64,000 nt of DNA, taken from the NCBI RefSeq assembly GCF_963666015.1, contig NZ_OY762555.1, forward strand, positions 992,001-1,056,000. The letters are read 5' to 3'. Positions 9,280 to 17,296 of the stretch are shown here, in pieces. The position numbers were made by a program, and so were the translations under genes. This stretch comes from an uncultured Sphaerochaeta sp. (GTDB taxonomy: Bacteria > Spirochaetota > Spirochaetia > Sphaerochaetales > Sphaerochaetaceae). The first letter of the stretch is position 1. The number at the start of each line of letters is the position of its first letter. The notes beneath the pieces were generated by a model. That model made no database searches, was not told the DNA's origin, and saw only the letters and a list, made by a program, of their open reading frames with translations.

Positions 9280-10071
9280 ATGGAACTATTGGATGCGGTC
9301 TTTGTATTCCAAATGCATGAAGAACAGGAACTGCTGTGGCACCAGCGGGTGCATAATCACGAACCTGGACAATTCGAAGTCCACTACTTTGTCAGTGGAA
9401 GTGGCACGTTCAGCAATGCCCAAAACCGATACACCATCTCACCAGGCTCATTGTTTGTCACCACCGGTGGGACCGTACATGCTATCGAGGCTGACCGTCA
9501 AGCTGGTCTCACCTATTACGCCACCCTAATCAGCTGCCCTCAAGAACAGGGTTTGGTGAACAAGCTGGAAACGATGAACCCTATTCGACTGGGAACAAAC
9601 TGGCGTTTCTTCTTCGAGGAAGTCAGAGACAAGGGTCTCAGCCAATTGAAGGAATTACGCATCAGTGCCTGTTACCAGATGCTTGGTCTCTTGTACAACC
9701 TAGCCGCCGGTACAAGACTGGAAGAGAATCAAGGGGAGAATGTTCACCTTGAGAAAGCCATCCGCTATATGCAACGACATGTCTTTGATAATCTGAATCT
9801 GCAGATGATTGCAGACCATGTACAGCTCGATCCTTCATATTTTGTGCGTCTGTTCAAGAAACGCATGAACACCACCCCGATGCGATATTACTCAAACCTG
9901 CAGCTTGAGGTGGCTCGTGCGCTGCTTACCAGCACAACCCAATCCATCAAGGAAATTTCAGAGAAACTGCAGTTCTGTTCTGAGTTCCATTTTTCCAAAC
10001 GATTCAAGCAATCCACAGGGAGAAGTCCTTCTTCCTACCGAAAGACCCATTTACAACTTCTCGGCTTGTAG
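9280..10071 (+). CDS. AraC-family transcriptional regulator, probably of xylose genes
   Basis: A 263-residue regulator with an N-terminal cupin-like sensor (HNHEPGQFEVHYFVSG at about 26-41, SPGSLFVTTGG at about 59-69) and a C-terminal pair of helix-turn-helix motifs (MIADHVQLDPSYFVRLFKK and ISEKLQFCSEFHFSKRFK, ending GRSPSSYR). This is the AraC/XylS layout. It is divergent from xylBA with an 86-bp gap, so control of xylBA by xylose or a derivative is a reasonable inference. It has no ribosome site and appears leaderless. A short stem (TGGAAGAAG/CTTCTTCCA, 10075-10100) follows its stop but has no U-tract. Confidence 0.88.
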   Translation: MELLDAVFVFQMHEEQELLWHQRVHNHEPGQFEVHYFVSGSGTFSNAQNRYTISPGSLFVTTGGTVHAIEADRQAGLTYYATLISCPQEQGLVNKLETMNPIRLGTNWRFFFEEVRDKGLSQLKELRISACYQMLGLLYNLAAGTRLEENQGENVHLEKAIRYMQRHVFDNLNLQMIADHVQLDPSYFVRLFKKRMNTTPMRYYSNLQLEVARALLTSTTQSIKEISEKLQFCSEFHFSKRFKQSTGRSPSSYRKTHLQLLGL

Positions 10072-10426
10072 GTATGGAAGAAGATAATAAACTTCTTCCA
10101 CGCACCTCTTGTCAGAAGTGACAGGTACCTTTGTACATGTCTTTTGTCATATCATGGGGTGTGCCACAAGTTATATTTCTTCATTATTAGTCATTCCCTC
10201 TCAGTTTCAACGTTTTCATCATGTCATAAGTGATTACTTCTCACAAATTTTCTCATAAAACTTGTGTAATGTGAGATGTTATTGGTATATGTTATAGGTT
10301 ACTTCTTCTAACATATGACAATATTTAATTTCTTTTATTACAACAATTTATTTTATTTTTCTATTGACATCTTCTTACATCTTACATACCATGTAGATGT
10401 AACAACTACTACGAAGGAGTAAGAAG
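10072..10426. other. 355-bp intergenic region, AT-rich towards its right end
   Basis: It holds the araC 3' hairpin (10075-10100), then about 250 bp of increasingly AT-rich sequence with no supportable gene, then a promoter and palindrome for the small exported protein (listed separately). Confidence 0.6.
10364..10402 (+). promoter_or_regulatory. Promoter with overlapping interrupted palindrome
   Basis: TTGACA (10364-10369), 17-bp spacer, TACCAT (10387-10392). Over the spacer and -10 lies an inverted repeat: TTACATC-T-TACAT, 3-nt centre, ATGTA-GATGTAA (10375-10402), 12 of 12 pairs with one unpaired base. Its position on the -10 suggests a repressor operator. Confidence 0.55.
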
Positions 10427-10666
10427 ATGAAGAAGTTCAAAGCCATCATACTGACAGCCATCTTGATGACCGTCTTCTCTTCTGCTCTTTTTGCTGCCGG
10501 CATGCAGGATACTGCAGTACTTAAGCTGCATGCCTACATCCCCGAGAGAAACACCTTTACCGCCAATGAGTTTGGATACTTTGAAGTTGAGTCGAATGCG
10601 TACAACTTCACTTATTCTGTTGCAGAAGAGGGAACGAACAGGAAGTTGTTCGTAGTTGCCAATTAA
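10427..10666 (+). CDS. Small exported protein of unknown function
   Basis: Seventy-nine residues. The first 23 are a clear signal peptide (MKKFKAIILTAILM..., ending SALFAAG). The mature part, about 55 residues, is polar with alternating hydrophobics (VLKLHAYIPE, YNFTYSVAEEG), consistent with a small beta structure, and has no cysteine. I do not recognise the family. Support for a real gene: a GAAGGAGT site eight bases before the ATG, a consensus-like promoter with a palindrome upstream, and a strong terminator downstream. It is monocistronic, and the tight regulatory framing suggests induced expression. It could be a periplasmic or secreted beta-sandwich fragment. Confidence 0.7.
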   Translation: MKKFKAIILTAILMTVFSSALFAAGMQDTAVLKLHAYIPERNTFTANEFGYFEVESNAYNFTYSVAEEGTNRKLFVVAN

Positions 10667-10709
10667 TAAAGTTCGAAGCGCGTCCGGACAGACAAGCTTG
10701 CAAATATTG

Positions 10710-10745
10710 AAGCCAGTGATGAGGGAAACATCACTGGCTTCTATC
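10710..10745. terminator. Bidirectional terminator between the small exported gene and ribokinase
   Basis: A 12-bp stem (AAGCCAGTGATG/CATCACTGGCTT) with a 7-nt loop and a T-rich plus-strand tail. The ribokinase gene ends 25 bp to the right in the opposite orientation and may share it. Confidence 0.75.
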
Positions 10746-10770
10746 TTTATCAGATTATATTGGTGTAGTC

Positions 10771-11655
10771 CTAGTCAAATACCTCAATTGCGAGAGGGAT
10801 CGATGCCATTGCCCCAGGGCGAGAGACAGCAAGCCCTGCAGCTTTGCTGGCAGTACGTAAACACTCTCGTACGGAGAGCCCACGTGAGAGAGAAGCCAGA
10901 TAGTACCCGATGAAGGTATCACCTGCTGCTGTAGTATCAACAACCGGTGTGTCGTAGATTCCTTCACGTATCCTCTGATCCTTGTAACCGTAGAGACAGC
11001 CCTCCTTTCCAATAGTCAAGAGAATTTCGCTTTCAGGATAGTTTATTACAAGCTGTTCCAGAATATCGGAAAAATCACTTCCCTCTGGAAGATCGGCAAG
11101 GTTTGCCCCTTCAATCTCATTTACTACCAGGATATCCAGAAGCGACAGAGGAAGATCTCGTGCACTTTGATCAAAGGGAGCCAGATTCATACAAACCTTC
11201 ATACCTCTTTTCTTAGCTTCACGGATCAGGTGCCCACTGTGGACAATCTCGTTCTGGAGAACCAACATATCACCTGCGGAAAATTGATTGAGCGCTTCAT
11301 CAATCTCATCGACGGTAATTGCGATGTTCCCTCCTCCGTAGAGGATGATTGCATTCTGTTTATTGCTATCAAGCTGTATCAAGGCCTGTCCGGTTGCCCC
11401 TTCATACCGATGTATAAGGGAAGTATCGACTCCATAGCTTGAGAGCAATGCCAACAGGAATGTACCATCCTCCCCAATCTTTCCTGCATGAAAAACCTCA
11501 GCACCAGCTTTTGCAAGGGCAGCACTCTGGTTTGCACCCTTACCCCCAGCACTTTTAGTGAGAGACGTGCTTTGCAGCGTCTCCCCACCCTTTACAATGT
11601 GGTCTACCGTGAAAATCAAATCAATATTAACAGATCCATAATTCAGAAATCGCAT
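10771..11655 (-). CDS. rbsK: Ribokinase (PfkB family)
   Basis: A 294-residue PfkB kinase: N-terminal substrate motif GGKGANQSAALAKAG near 35-49, and the second PfkB signature DTTAAGDTFIGYYLAS near 240-255 with the catalytic Asp. Start at ATG 11655 is set by GGAGGAAAG immediately before it and by the family start (MRFLNYGSVNID). Ribokinase makes ribose 5-phosphate from ribose; the wider family also takes deoxyribose or other sugars, so the substrate is likely but not certain. It starts 9 bp after the cardiolipin synthase gene; the two are probably co-transcribed although unrelated in function. Confidence 0.88.
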   Translation of the reverse strand: MRFLNYGSVNIDLIFTVDHIVKGGETLQSTSLTKSAGGKGANQSAALAKAGAEVFHAGKIGEDGTFLLALLSSYGVDTSLIHRYEGATGQALIQLDSNKQNAIILYGGGNIAITVDEIDEALNQFSAGDMLVLQNEIVHSGHLIREAKKRGMKVCMNLAPFDQSARDLPLSLLDILVVNEIEGANLADLPEGSDFSDILEQLVINYPESEILLTIGKEGCLYGYKDQRIREGIYDTPVVDTTAAGDTFIGYYLASLSRGLSVRECLRTASKAAGLAVSRPGAMASIPLAIEVFD

Positions 11656-11663
11656 CTTTCCTC

Positions 11664-13199
11664 CTATAACAACGGGGCAGCCAGTTTTAGGACCATCCCT
11701 GCAAGCTTCTTGATCCACGAACGGTTCTTTACAAAATCTAAGGTGATTATCCTACTGACATCCAGGGTCTTTCGTATATCATCATGCACTTTCTGCACAA
11801 CAGAAGAGCCATAAAACGCCACCCCGTTCTCAAAGTGCAAGTAGAATGAGCGATAATCCATGTTGATCGTCCCAATAATGGCAACCCGATCATCACTTAC
11901 AAACATCTTAGCATGCAGGAATCCTGGTATGTACTCATAAATCTTCACCCCGGACTCCAGCAGAGGCCGATAATTTTCCCTGGTAACCGCAAACACATAC
12001 CATTTATCAGGCTTATGGGGGGTGATAATACGTACATCAACACCACTTTGGGCAGCAATCTTCAGCGCAGTGAGCATCTCATTGTCTAGGATGAGATAGG
12101 GAGTTGTGATCCAGACATACTTTTTTGCCATGCTGATAATCTGGATATAGGCATTTTCTGCAACATTTTCATTATCCAACGGGTTATCGGCGAAAGGCTG
12201 GACAAATCCATCCGTTTTGCAGGTTATGGTGGGGCGGTATGCATAGTAATCCATTGGCTGCCCGATTGAGAAAGCCCAGAGTTGGAGAAACATCTGGGTG
12301 AGACTCCACACCGCATCCCCCCTAAGCTTAACCGCAGTATCTTTCCAATGTCCGAACCTAATTTTTCGGTTCGCATACTCATCGGCAATATTCATCCCAC
12401 CGGTGTAACCCACATTGCCATCAATTACCAAGACTTTTCGGTGGTCGCGACTGTTCGAGCGACTATTCAAGTGTGCTTTCAATGGGTTGAAGGCAACAAC
12501 CTCCAGGCCCAAGGAACGAAGTTTTCGGTCGTAGTGGGAAGGGATGTCGAAAATTGAGCCTACATCATCGTACATGAGACAAACACGGACTCCCTGCATA
12601 CACTTCTCAAGGAGTAAAGCGAGCACAGAGTCCCAGACCTCTCCTTCTCCAATGATAAAAAACTCAAGGAAGATGAAGCTTTTGGCCTTTTTCAATTCTA
12701 CCAAGACATCCTTTATCCATTCCTCTCCACTTGCAAAGTATTCAACTTCGGTATTTCCCCATACAGGATAGGAGCTGATGTTTGCAATGTATTGAGCTTG
12801 TCTTGCCAGCGTTCTTGAGTATGCAGCGAGGGCTTTCATTGGAAGGAGGTTGCTATAGGCACCACCGGCCATGCCTCGTCGGTTGAGCTCTTCCAGCCTT
12901 TCCAGTCGGGCACGAAGGCGCGCATTGAGCCCACGGGTACCGAAGAGGATATAGAACAAGCCGCCATAGACAGGAATGGTCATGAAAATAAGCATCCAAC
13001 CGATTTTATATGCAGGGTTAAGATCTCGAACGACTACAACTAGAGCCATCATGATGGAAAGACCTGAGAGGAATTGAATCCAGAGAGCATCATTCTGGGC
13101 AAACCCAAAGATGTTGATAAGAATGGCAATCTGGAGGGAGATGAGAACGAGGGAGATAAAGAGTCTGCCTGTGAAGAACTTCAGTAATTTTCGGAACAT
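11664..13199 (-). CDS. cls: Cardiolipin synthase
   Basis: A 511-residue phospholipase D-type enzyme: two membrane helices at the N-terminus (about 10-30 and 38-58), then two HxKxxxxD motifs (HRKVLVID near 255 and HAKMFVSD near 430), each followed by the expected GG or GT and Asn (YTGGMN, IIGTINMD). This is the bacterial ClsA layout. It condenses two phosphatidylglycerol molecules to cardiolipin plus glycerol at the inner membrane. A G-rich ribosome site (GGGGGGAGA) precedes the ATG. Ribokinase follows on the same strand. Confidence 0.94.
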   Translation of the reverse strand: MFRKLLKFFTGRLFISLVLISLQIAILINIFGFAQNDALWIQFLSGLSIMMALVVVVRDLNPAYKIGWMLIFMTIPVYGGLFYILFGTRGLNARLRARLERLEELNRRGMAGGAYSNLLPMKALAAYSRTLARQAQYIANISSYPVWGNTEVEYFASGEEWIKDVLVELKKAKSFIFLEFFIIGEGEVWDSVLALLLEKCMQGVRVCLMYDDVGSIFDIPSHYDRKLRSLGLEVVAFNPLKAHLNSRSNSRDHRKVLVIDGNVGYTGGMNIADEYANRKIRFGHWKDTAVKLRGDAVWSLTQMFLQLWAFSIGQPMDYYAYRPTITCKTDGFVQPFADNPLDNENVAENAYIQIISMAKKYVWITTPYLILDNEMLTALKIAAQSGVDVRIITPHKPDKWYVFAVTRENYRPLLESGVKIYEYIPGFLHAKMFVSDDRVAIIGTINMDYRSFYLHFENGVAFYGSSVVQKVHDDIRKTLDVSRIITLDFVKNRSWIKKLAGMVLKLAAPLL

Positions 13200-13256
13200 G
13201 GCTGCTCTCCCCCCTTGGCAGAAGAGTATAACATTTCGGCCCTAGCTAGGCAAAGC

Positions 13257-13787
13257 CTACTCCTTGGGCATCGAGAACTCACATCCGCAATAGTGCTGGC
13301 GATAAAGCCCCAACTCCTTGCTTAGGCGAACACTCTTTTCAAAACCACCTTTCTTCTTGAAATCAATCTGCTCAAAACCAGGGAATTGTTCTCCAACACT
13401 GAATATCAGTTTACTGTTCTTGAACCGGCTGACCGTCAAGGTGGTCGTGAAATGCTTAAACCCCAGTTCTCCAGCCTTGAGGGAGGCCTCCCTCAGGTTA
13501 TAAGAGAAACAGAGACTGCATCTGGTTTCCCCTTCCTTATCCCCTTCATGGCCTTTTACACTCTCCAACCAACGTTCGTGACCATAGTGCTCATGGATTA
13601 CCTTCAAGGCGTAGGTATGTGCTACTTCCACCAGAACCTTATAACGCCTCTCGGCCTCTTCCATGGGGTAAATATTACTATTTGAAAAGTAGAGGACTGG
13701 ATTCCAACCATCCTCAAGCAGTCTCTCGATGCTGGCAGTACTACAGGGTCCGCAACAGGCATGTACCAGAATGTCATTCTCTTCCAT
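13257..13787 (-). CDS. queH: Epoxyqueuosine reductase QueH
   Basis: About 176 residues with the QueH (DUF208) cysteine pattern: HACCGPCSTASIERL at the N-terminus, CSLCFSYNLREA near residue 90 and YCGCEF close to the end. QueH reduces epoxyqueuosine to queuosine in tRNA and replaces QueG. The ATG at 13787 (MEENDILVHACCGPC) is the only ATG; a TTG 63 bp further upstream is in frame but would run into the promoter described here. There is no Shine-Dalgarno. It is divergent from the TPR gene, 87 bp away. Confidence 0.92.
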   Translation of the reverse strand: MEENDILVHACCGPCSTASIERLLEDGWNPVLYFSNSNIYPMEEAERRYKVLVEVAHTYALKVIHEHYGHERWLESVKGHEGDKEGETRCSLCFSYNLREASLKAGELGFKHFTTTLTVSRFKNSKLIFSVGEQFPGFEQIDFKKKGGFEKSVRLSKELGLYRQHYCGCEFSMPKE

Positions 13788-13823
13788 GTGCCCAGCATAC
13801 GGCAAACCATCATGAACTTGCAA
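13788..13823 (-). promoter_or_regulatory. Predicted leaderless promoter of queH
   Basis: On the minus strand: TTGCAA (13823-13818), 18-bp spacer, TATGCT (13799-13794), six bases, then the ATG at 13787. Confidence 0.5.
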
Positions 13824-13874
13824 CCACCTGCCTTTCTGTGTAGAGTACAACCGTTGAAGGGAGGTCCCAACACT

Positions 13875-14957
13875 ATGAATCGAAAGAAAAACCTTGGCTT
13901 ATGGCTTACATTGCTGATCGTGGTACTCATATCCGTGATCAATATCCCTACGTATAGCAAATTCCTCTTGATCGCCCTGTTCCTGGGCTCCCTGCTCTAT
14001 TACAGACGGAGTGTCATCTTCTATATCAGGGCTAACAGCAAAATCACCAGCAAGAATGAGGCTGACTGGCAGTACGCCTGGCCCCTCTACCGAAAGGCCA
14101 TCAAGGCAGGATTACAGAAACCCTTTGTCATTACCGCAGCAAGCATGTTCCTCCAACGTGGGGATGCAGAGGAAGGCAAGCAGATCATTGAAGACTACTT
14201 TGCTTCAGAAAAGGGACGAAATGAAAATCTTGACAATGTTGCAAAGACCATGGTCAGTATGGCCTACTGGATGGATGGGAACCTTGATAAAGCAATTGAA
14301 TGTGTAAGAGAAGTCCACGATCGTGGATATCAGGATAAGAACCTGTTCATCAACTACACCACCTATGCATTGGCTGCCGGTGATCTTGAGAAAGCTGAAG
14401 AATTGCTTGATGAGGCAGGACAGCTGGAAAACAGCAGCCCGGGCATCAGAGACAGCCGTGGCTGGTTGTACCTGCTTCGTGGGAAATGGGAAGAAGCAGA
14501 TGCTCTGTTCCAGGAACTCATTGAGAAAGGCCCCCGTTTCCCAGAACCCTATGTGCATCATGCTCAGGTAAAAATCCACTTTGGCAGAGTAGGTGATGCA
14601 ATTGAACTGCTGAATAAGGCATTGGATGCCCGCTACGCAAATACGTCAGGTTTCAGCAAGGAAATTATCCAAGACATGATAGATGGCTTAGAAAACCCAG
14701 AGACAAGAAAAAAGCGTGCCATGGAGATTGAAAAGGACACTGCTTCAGTAGCACTGGGGAAAAAGCCTGCTTCGATCGACCAGGACTTCTCCCCAGAGGA
14801 GGGATATATCCTTGAGGGGTTCGCTAAACCTAAAACCCCAAAAAAGGCTATCGCCAAACAACAAAAGAAGATATTGGTTGAGAGCGATGACAGAACCCCC
14901 AATACAGACCTCACGGAAGAGGACCTGGAGTATATCAGAAAGCACAACCTTGAGTAG
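13875..14957 (+). CDS. Membrane-anchored tetratricopeptide-repeat protein
   Basis: 360 residues. Two hydrophobic segments at the N-terminus (about 8-26 and 28-45) are followed by helical repeats with TPR character: DNVAKTMVSMAYWMDGNLDKA, NLFINYTTYALAAGDLEKA in shortened form, and blocks around GWLYLLRGKWEEADALFQ and PYVHHAQVKIHFGRVGDAI. The C-terminal 70 residues are Lys/Pro-rich and probably disordered. ATG at 13875 is supported by GGGAGG nine bases before it; an upstream in-frame start would overlap the queH start. TPR proteins act as protein-protein scaffolds; no partner is indicated except perhaps the convergent patatin, whose stop is 3 bp away. Confidence 0.75.
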   Translation: MNRKKNLGLWLTLLIVVLISVINIPTYSKFLLIALFLGSLLYYRRSVIFYIRANSKITSKNEADWQYAWPLYRKAIKAGLQKPFVITAASMFLQRGDAEEGKQIIEDYFASEKGRNENLDNVAKTMVSMAYWMDGNLDKAIECVREVHDRGYQDKNLFINYTTYALAAGDLEKAEELLDEAGQLENSSPGIRDSRGWLYLLRGKWEEADALFQELIEKGPRFPEPYVHHAQVKIHFGRVGDAIELLNKALDARYANTSGFSKEIIQDMIDGLENPETRKKRAMEIEKDTASVALGKKPASIDQDFSPEEGYILEGFAKPKTPKKAIAKQQKKILVESDDRTPNTDLTEEDLEYIRKHNLE

Positions 14958-14959
14958 CG

Positions 14960-17005
14960 CTAGAATACCATGTTGAAGTAGAAGCCCCAAACCAGGGTAT
15001 TTACCTTCTGATCCCAACCTCCGTAGATGGTCAACGGCAGTGAACGAATTCCCAACAGGGAGATGTCAGTATGCAGCTCCAAGCCAAGAGAGAGATAAGG
15101 GGCAAAGGTATTCCGGTTCCAGAGCAAATCCGTATAGATGGCAACAGAGCTGTTATTGAAGATGAACATCTCTGCCATCGTGGGATCAAATCCACTCGGC
15201 CGGTACCCTATCGATATACCCAATCCCACCAGATGATTCACTGGATTGCTGCTGACACTCAGGTCATGCCCTTGGCTCTTGATCTGGGGGTCAGTGGTTC
15301 TGAACCCATCCGAGAAAAAGAAGGGGACATCCCCCTGCCCATCCAGAGCGAACCGCCCGAAGGTATTGACGGTAGCAAACAGGTCGAGGTTCTGGTTAAG
15401 GATCTCCGTCGTTCCTCGAGCTGCAACAAACGAGCGTACTTTAGAAAAATCTCCCAGCATTTGGAACGTAAGGGAGAGTGCTGAATCGTTGAATGCCCAT
15501 ACGCTATCATTCATCGGATACAGACTCCCCTTTGCAATGATAGAGTAGAGGAAGGTATGACCGTCAAAGAAATCGACATGGTCACTATCCTTGAAGTTGT
15601 TTATCTGTTCATAGGATTGCAGCAAGCTGATCCTCAGTTTTTCATCAAAGGCAAAGATCCTTCCTTCCAGGTCAAATCCACTGGAAATAATAGGTGCAAC
15701 ATTTGTAATATCGAACATAAAAGAGCTGTAGAGGGAGATGCGTAAATGCTTAAGGAAGGTGTAATCAAACTGTGCGCGAATTGCAGGGACAGCAGAAAAC
15801 CGATCATTGCTGCGAAAGTCGAAGGAGTATCCAGGATTGACGCTTACCGAAATATCATCCTTCCTATAGATGAATTTCAAACCGATGGTGGAATCATCCT
15901 TGAGAGCAGAAGGATCTGGCTTCAGGTAATCACTATCCAAACCCACCCCGAACAGTTTGGAAGGAATATTCAAGGGAACGTGCTGGTAGAGACCATAGAT
16001 ATTGGAACTCTCTTCCATCTTTAATGCCAAGCCATTCCGTTTTTCCGAGAGCCCAGAAGAAACCGAATTCTTATGCAAGGTGGACAGTTGCCCCTGGCGT
16101 TCACTTGCTGAGAGATACCCTTGTTCAACCAGATATTCTACGCGGTCAAATTCCATGAACGAGACATCCTCTACAGCACAACGAATCCATACCACACCAG
16201 GAAGTGCCTTCTTGAGCTCTTCCACACCCTTTCGTCTCTTTCCAATGTCTATGGAAACATTGAGCACTGTCAAAGGATTCTTAAGATTCAGGGTATCTAT
16301 ATCATAGAAGGTAGTTGAGACGATGACAGAATCTGCATAGGTGTAGGCCAAATCAACAGGAGCGAGATTGGTAATACCTCCATCTATCAATAGGTGCCCC
16401 CGATATTCAACGGGAGGAAAATACACAGGGAGGGCATAGCTTGCCTGCAGTACAGTAAAAAAATCACCTTCACTGATGGTAATCTGACGCTTGGTCACAA
16501 GGTCTTCCGTCACCACAATGATGGGTATGGGAAGCGTTTCAAGCTGAAGGTCCGAGCCCACAATCGAGGCAACCTTTGCGAGGAAACGGGAGGAGTCAAG
16601 CAGCCCTCCGCTCACAGGGAGAGTAAGGTCAAACATACTCTGGAGATTAATCGAAGTTACGCTTTCAAGAATCTGGTCAGGGGAAAGGCCTGCTGCATAC
16701 AGGAGCCCTACAATACTACCCATCGAGTTGCTTATGATGAAATCAGGAACAATATCCTGTTCTTCCAAGTACTTCAGAACCCCGATATGGGCGAATGCTC
16801 GTGCTGAACCGCCGCTTAGTACGAGCCCGACAGGAGAGCGTTCTCCTTGAGTCTGTGCAAGTATCCGCTCCCTGAAGGCTGCATCCCCATAGGAGATGGG
16901 TACATCAGAGAGAAGAATATCATCAGCTTCATCAGCAGCCGCAAGGCTTGAAAGCGCCATACAGATCAGCAAAGCCATTATCAGCAACTTCTTGAACGTC
17001 TTCAC
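14960..17005 (-). CDS. Patatin-like phospholipase with C-terminal outer-membrane barrel (PlpD/type Vd-like)
   Basis: About 681 residues: a signal peptide (KTFKKLLIMALLICM), a patatin domain and a long beta-rich C-terminus. In the patatin domain the oxyanion loop reads SGGSARAFAHIGVL, the Ser nucleophile sits in SNSMGS, and the catalytic Asp in LLIDGGITNLAP. From about residue 330 to the end there are repeated amphipathic strands, and the protein ends in an aromatic (YFNMVF), as outer-membrane barrels do. Together this is the PlpD/type Vd autotransporter layout: a lipase carried to the surface or periplasm by its own barrel. The start is placed at GTG 17005 because GGAGGA is five bases upstream; the ATG at 17017 would put that site inside the gene. 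The oxyanion and elbow motifs deviate from the usual GGGARG and GTSMG. Confidence 0.85.
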   Translation of the reverse strand: MKTFKKLLIMALLICMALSSLAAADEADDILLSDVPISYGDAAFRERILAQTQGERSPVGLVLSGGSARAFAHIGVLKYLEEQDIVPDFIISNSMGSIVGLLYAAGLSPDQILESVTSINLQSMFDLTLPVSGGLLDSSRFLAKVASIVGSDLQLETLPIPIIVVTEDLVTKRQITISEGDFFTVLQASYALPVYFPPVEYRGHLLIDGGITNLAPVDLAYTYADSVIVSTTFYDIDTLNLKNPLTVLNVSIDIGKRRKGVEELKKALPGVVWIRCAVEDVSFMEFDRVEYLVEQGYLSASERQGQLSTLHKNSVSSGLSEKRNGLALKMEESSNIYGLYQHVPLNIPSKLFGVGLDSDYLKPDPSALKDDSTIGLKFIYRKDDISVSVNPGYSFDFRSNDRFSAVPAIRAQFDYTFLKHLRISLYSSFMFDITNVAPIISSGFDLEGRIFAFDEKLRISLLQSYEQINNFKDSDHVDFFDGHTFLYSIIAKGSLYPMNDSVWAFNDSALSLTFQMLGDFSKVRSFVAARGTTEILNQNLDLFATVNTFGRFALDGQGDVPFFFSDGFRTTDPQIKSQGHDLSVSSNPVNHLVGLGISIGYRPSGFDPTMAEMFIFNNSSVAIYTDLLWNRNTFAPYLSLGLELHTDISLLGIRSLPLTIYGGWDQKVNTLVWGFYFNMVF

Positions 17006-17124
17006 GATTTCCTCCATGTATGCTTTACTGTAAAGCAAAGAGGTCGAAAACACAATCTAATGCTACTTTTTTGAAAACGCTGTTGCTTTTTTCAAAGGGA
17101 TTTGATAGCATGAATCTCGCTAAC

Positions 17125-17208
17125 GCCGGCGTGGTGAAATTGGTAGACACGATAGACTCAAAATCTATTGAGCGCAAGCTTGTATCGGTTCAAGTCCGAT
17201 CGCCGGTA
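17125..17208 (+). tRNA. tRNA-Leu (CAA)
   Basis: A full type II cloverleaf: acceptor GCCGGCG/CGCCGGT plus discriminator A, anticodon stem ATAGA/TCTAT around loop CTCAAAA (anticodon CAA, reads UUG), long variable arm, and T-loop TTCAAGT. CCA is not encoded. Confidence 0.95.
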
Positions 17209-17234
17209 AATATAACATTACTATACAACGATTT

Positions 17235-17265
17235 AAGGTGCACGATTGTGCACCTTAGTTGTTTT
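17235..17265 (+). terminator. Terminator of tRNA-Leu
   Basis: Nine-bp stem AAGGTGCAC/GTGCACCTT with loop GATT, followed by a T-rich tail (AGTTGTTTT). Confidence 0.8.
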
Positions 17266-17296
17266 ATGGAAGATTGGCACCTCTGCCTGATAGTAG

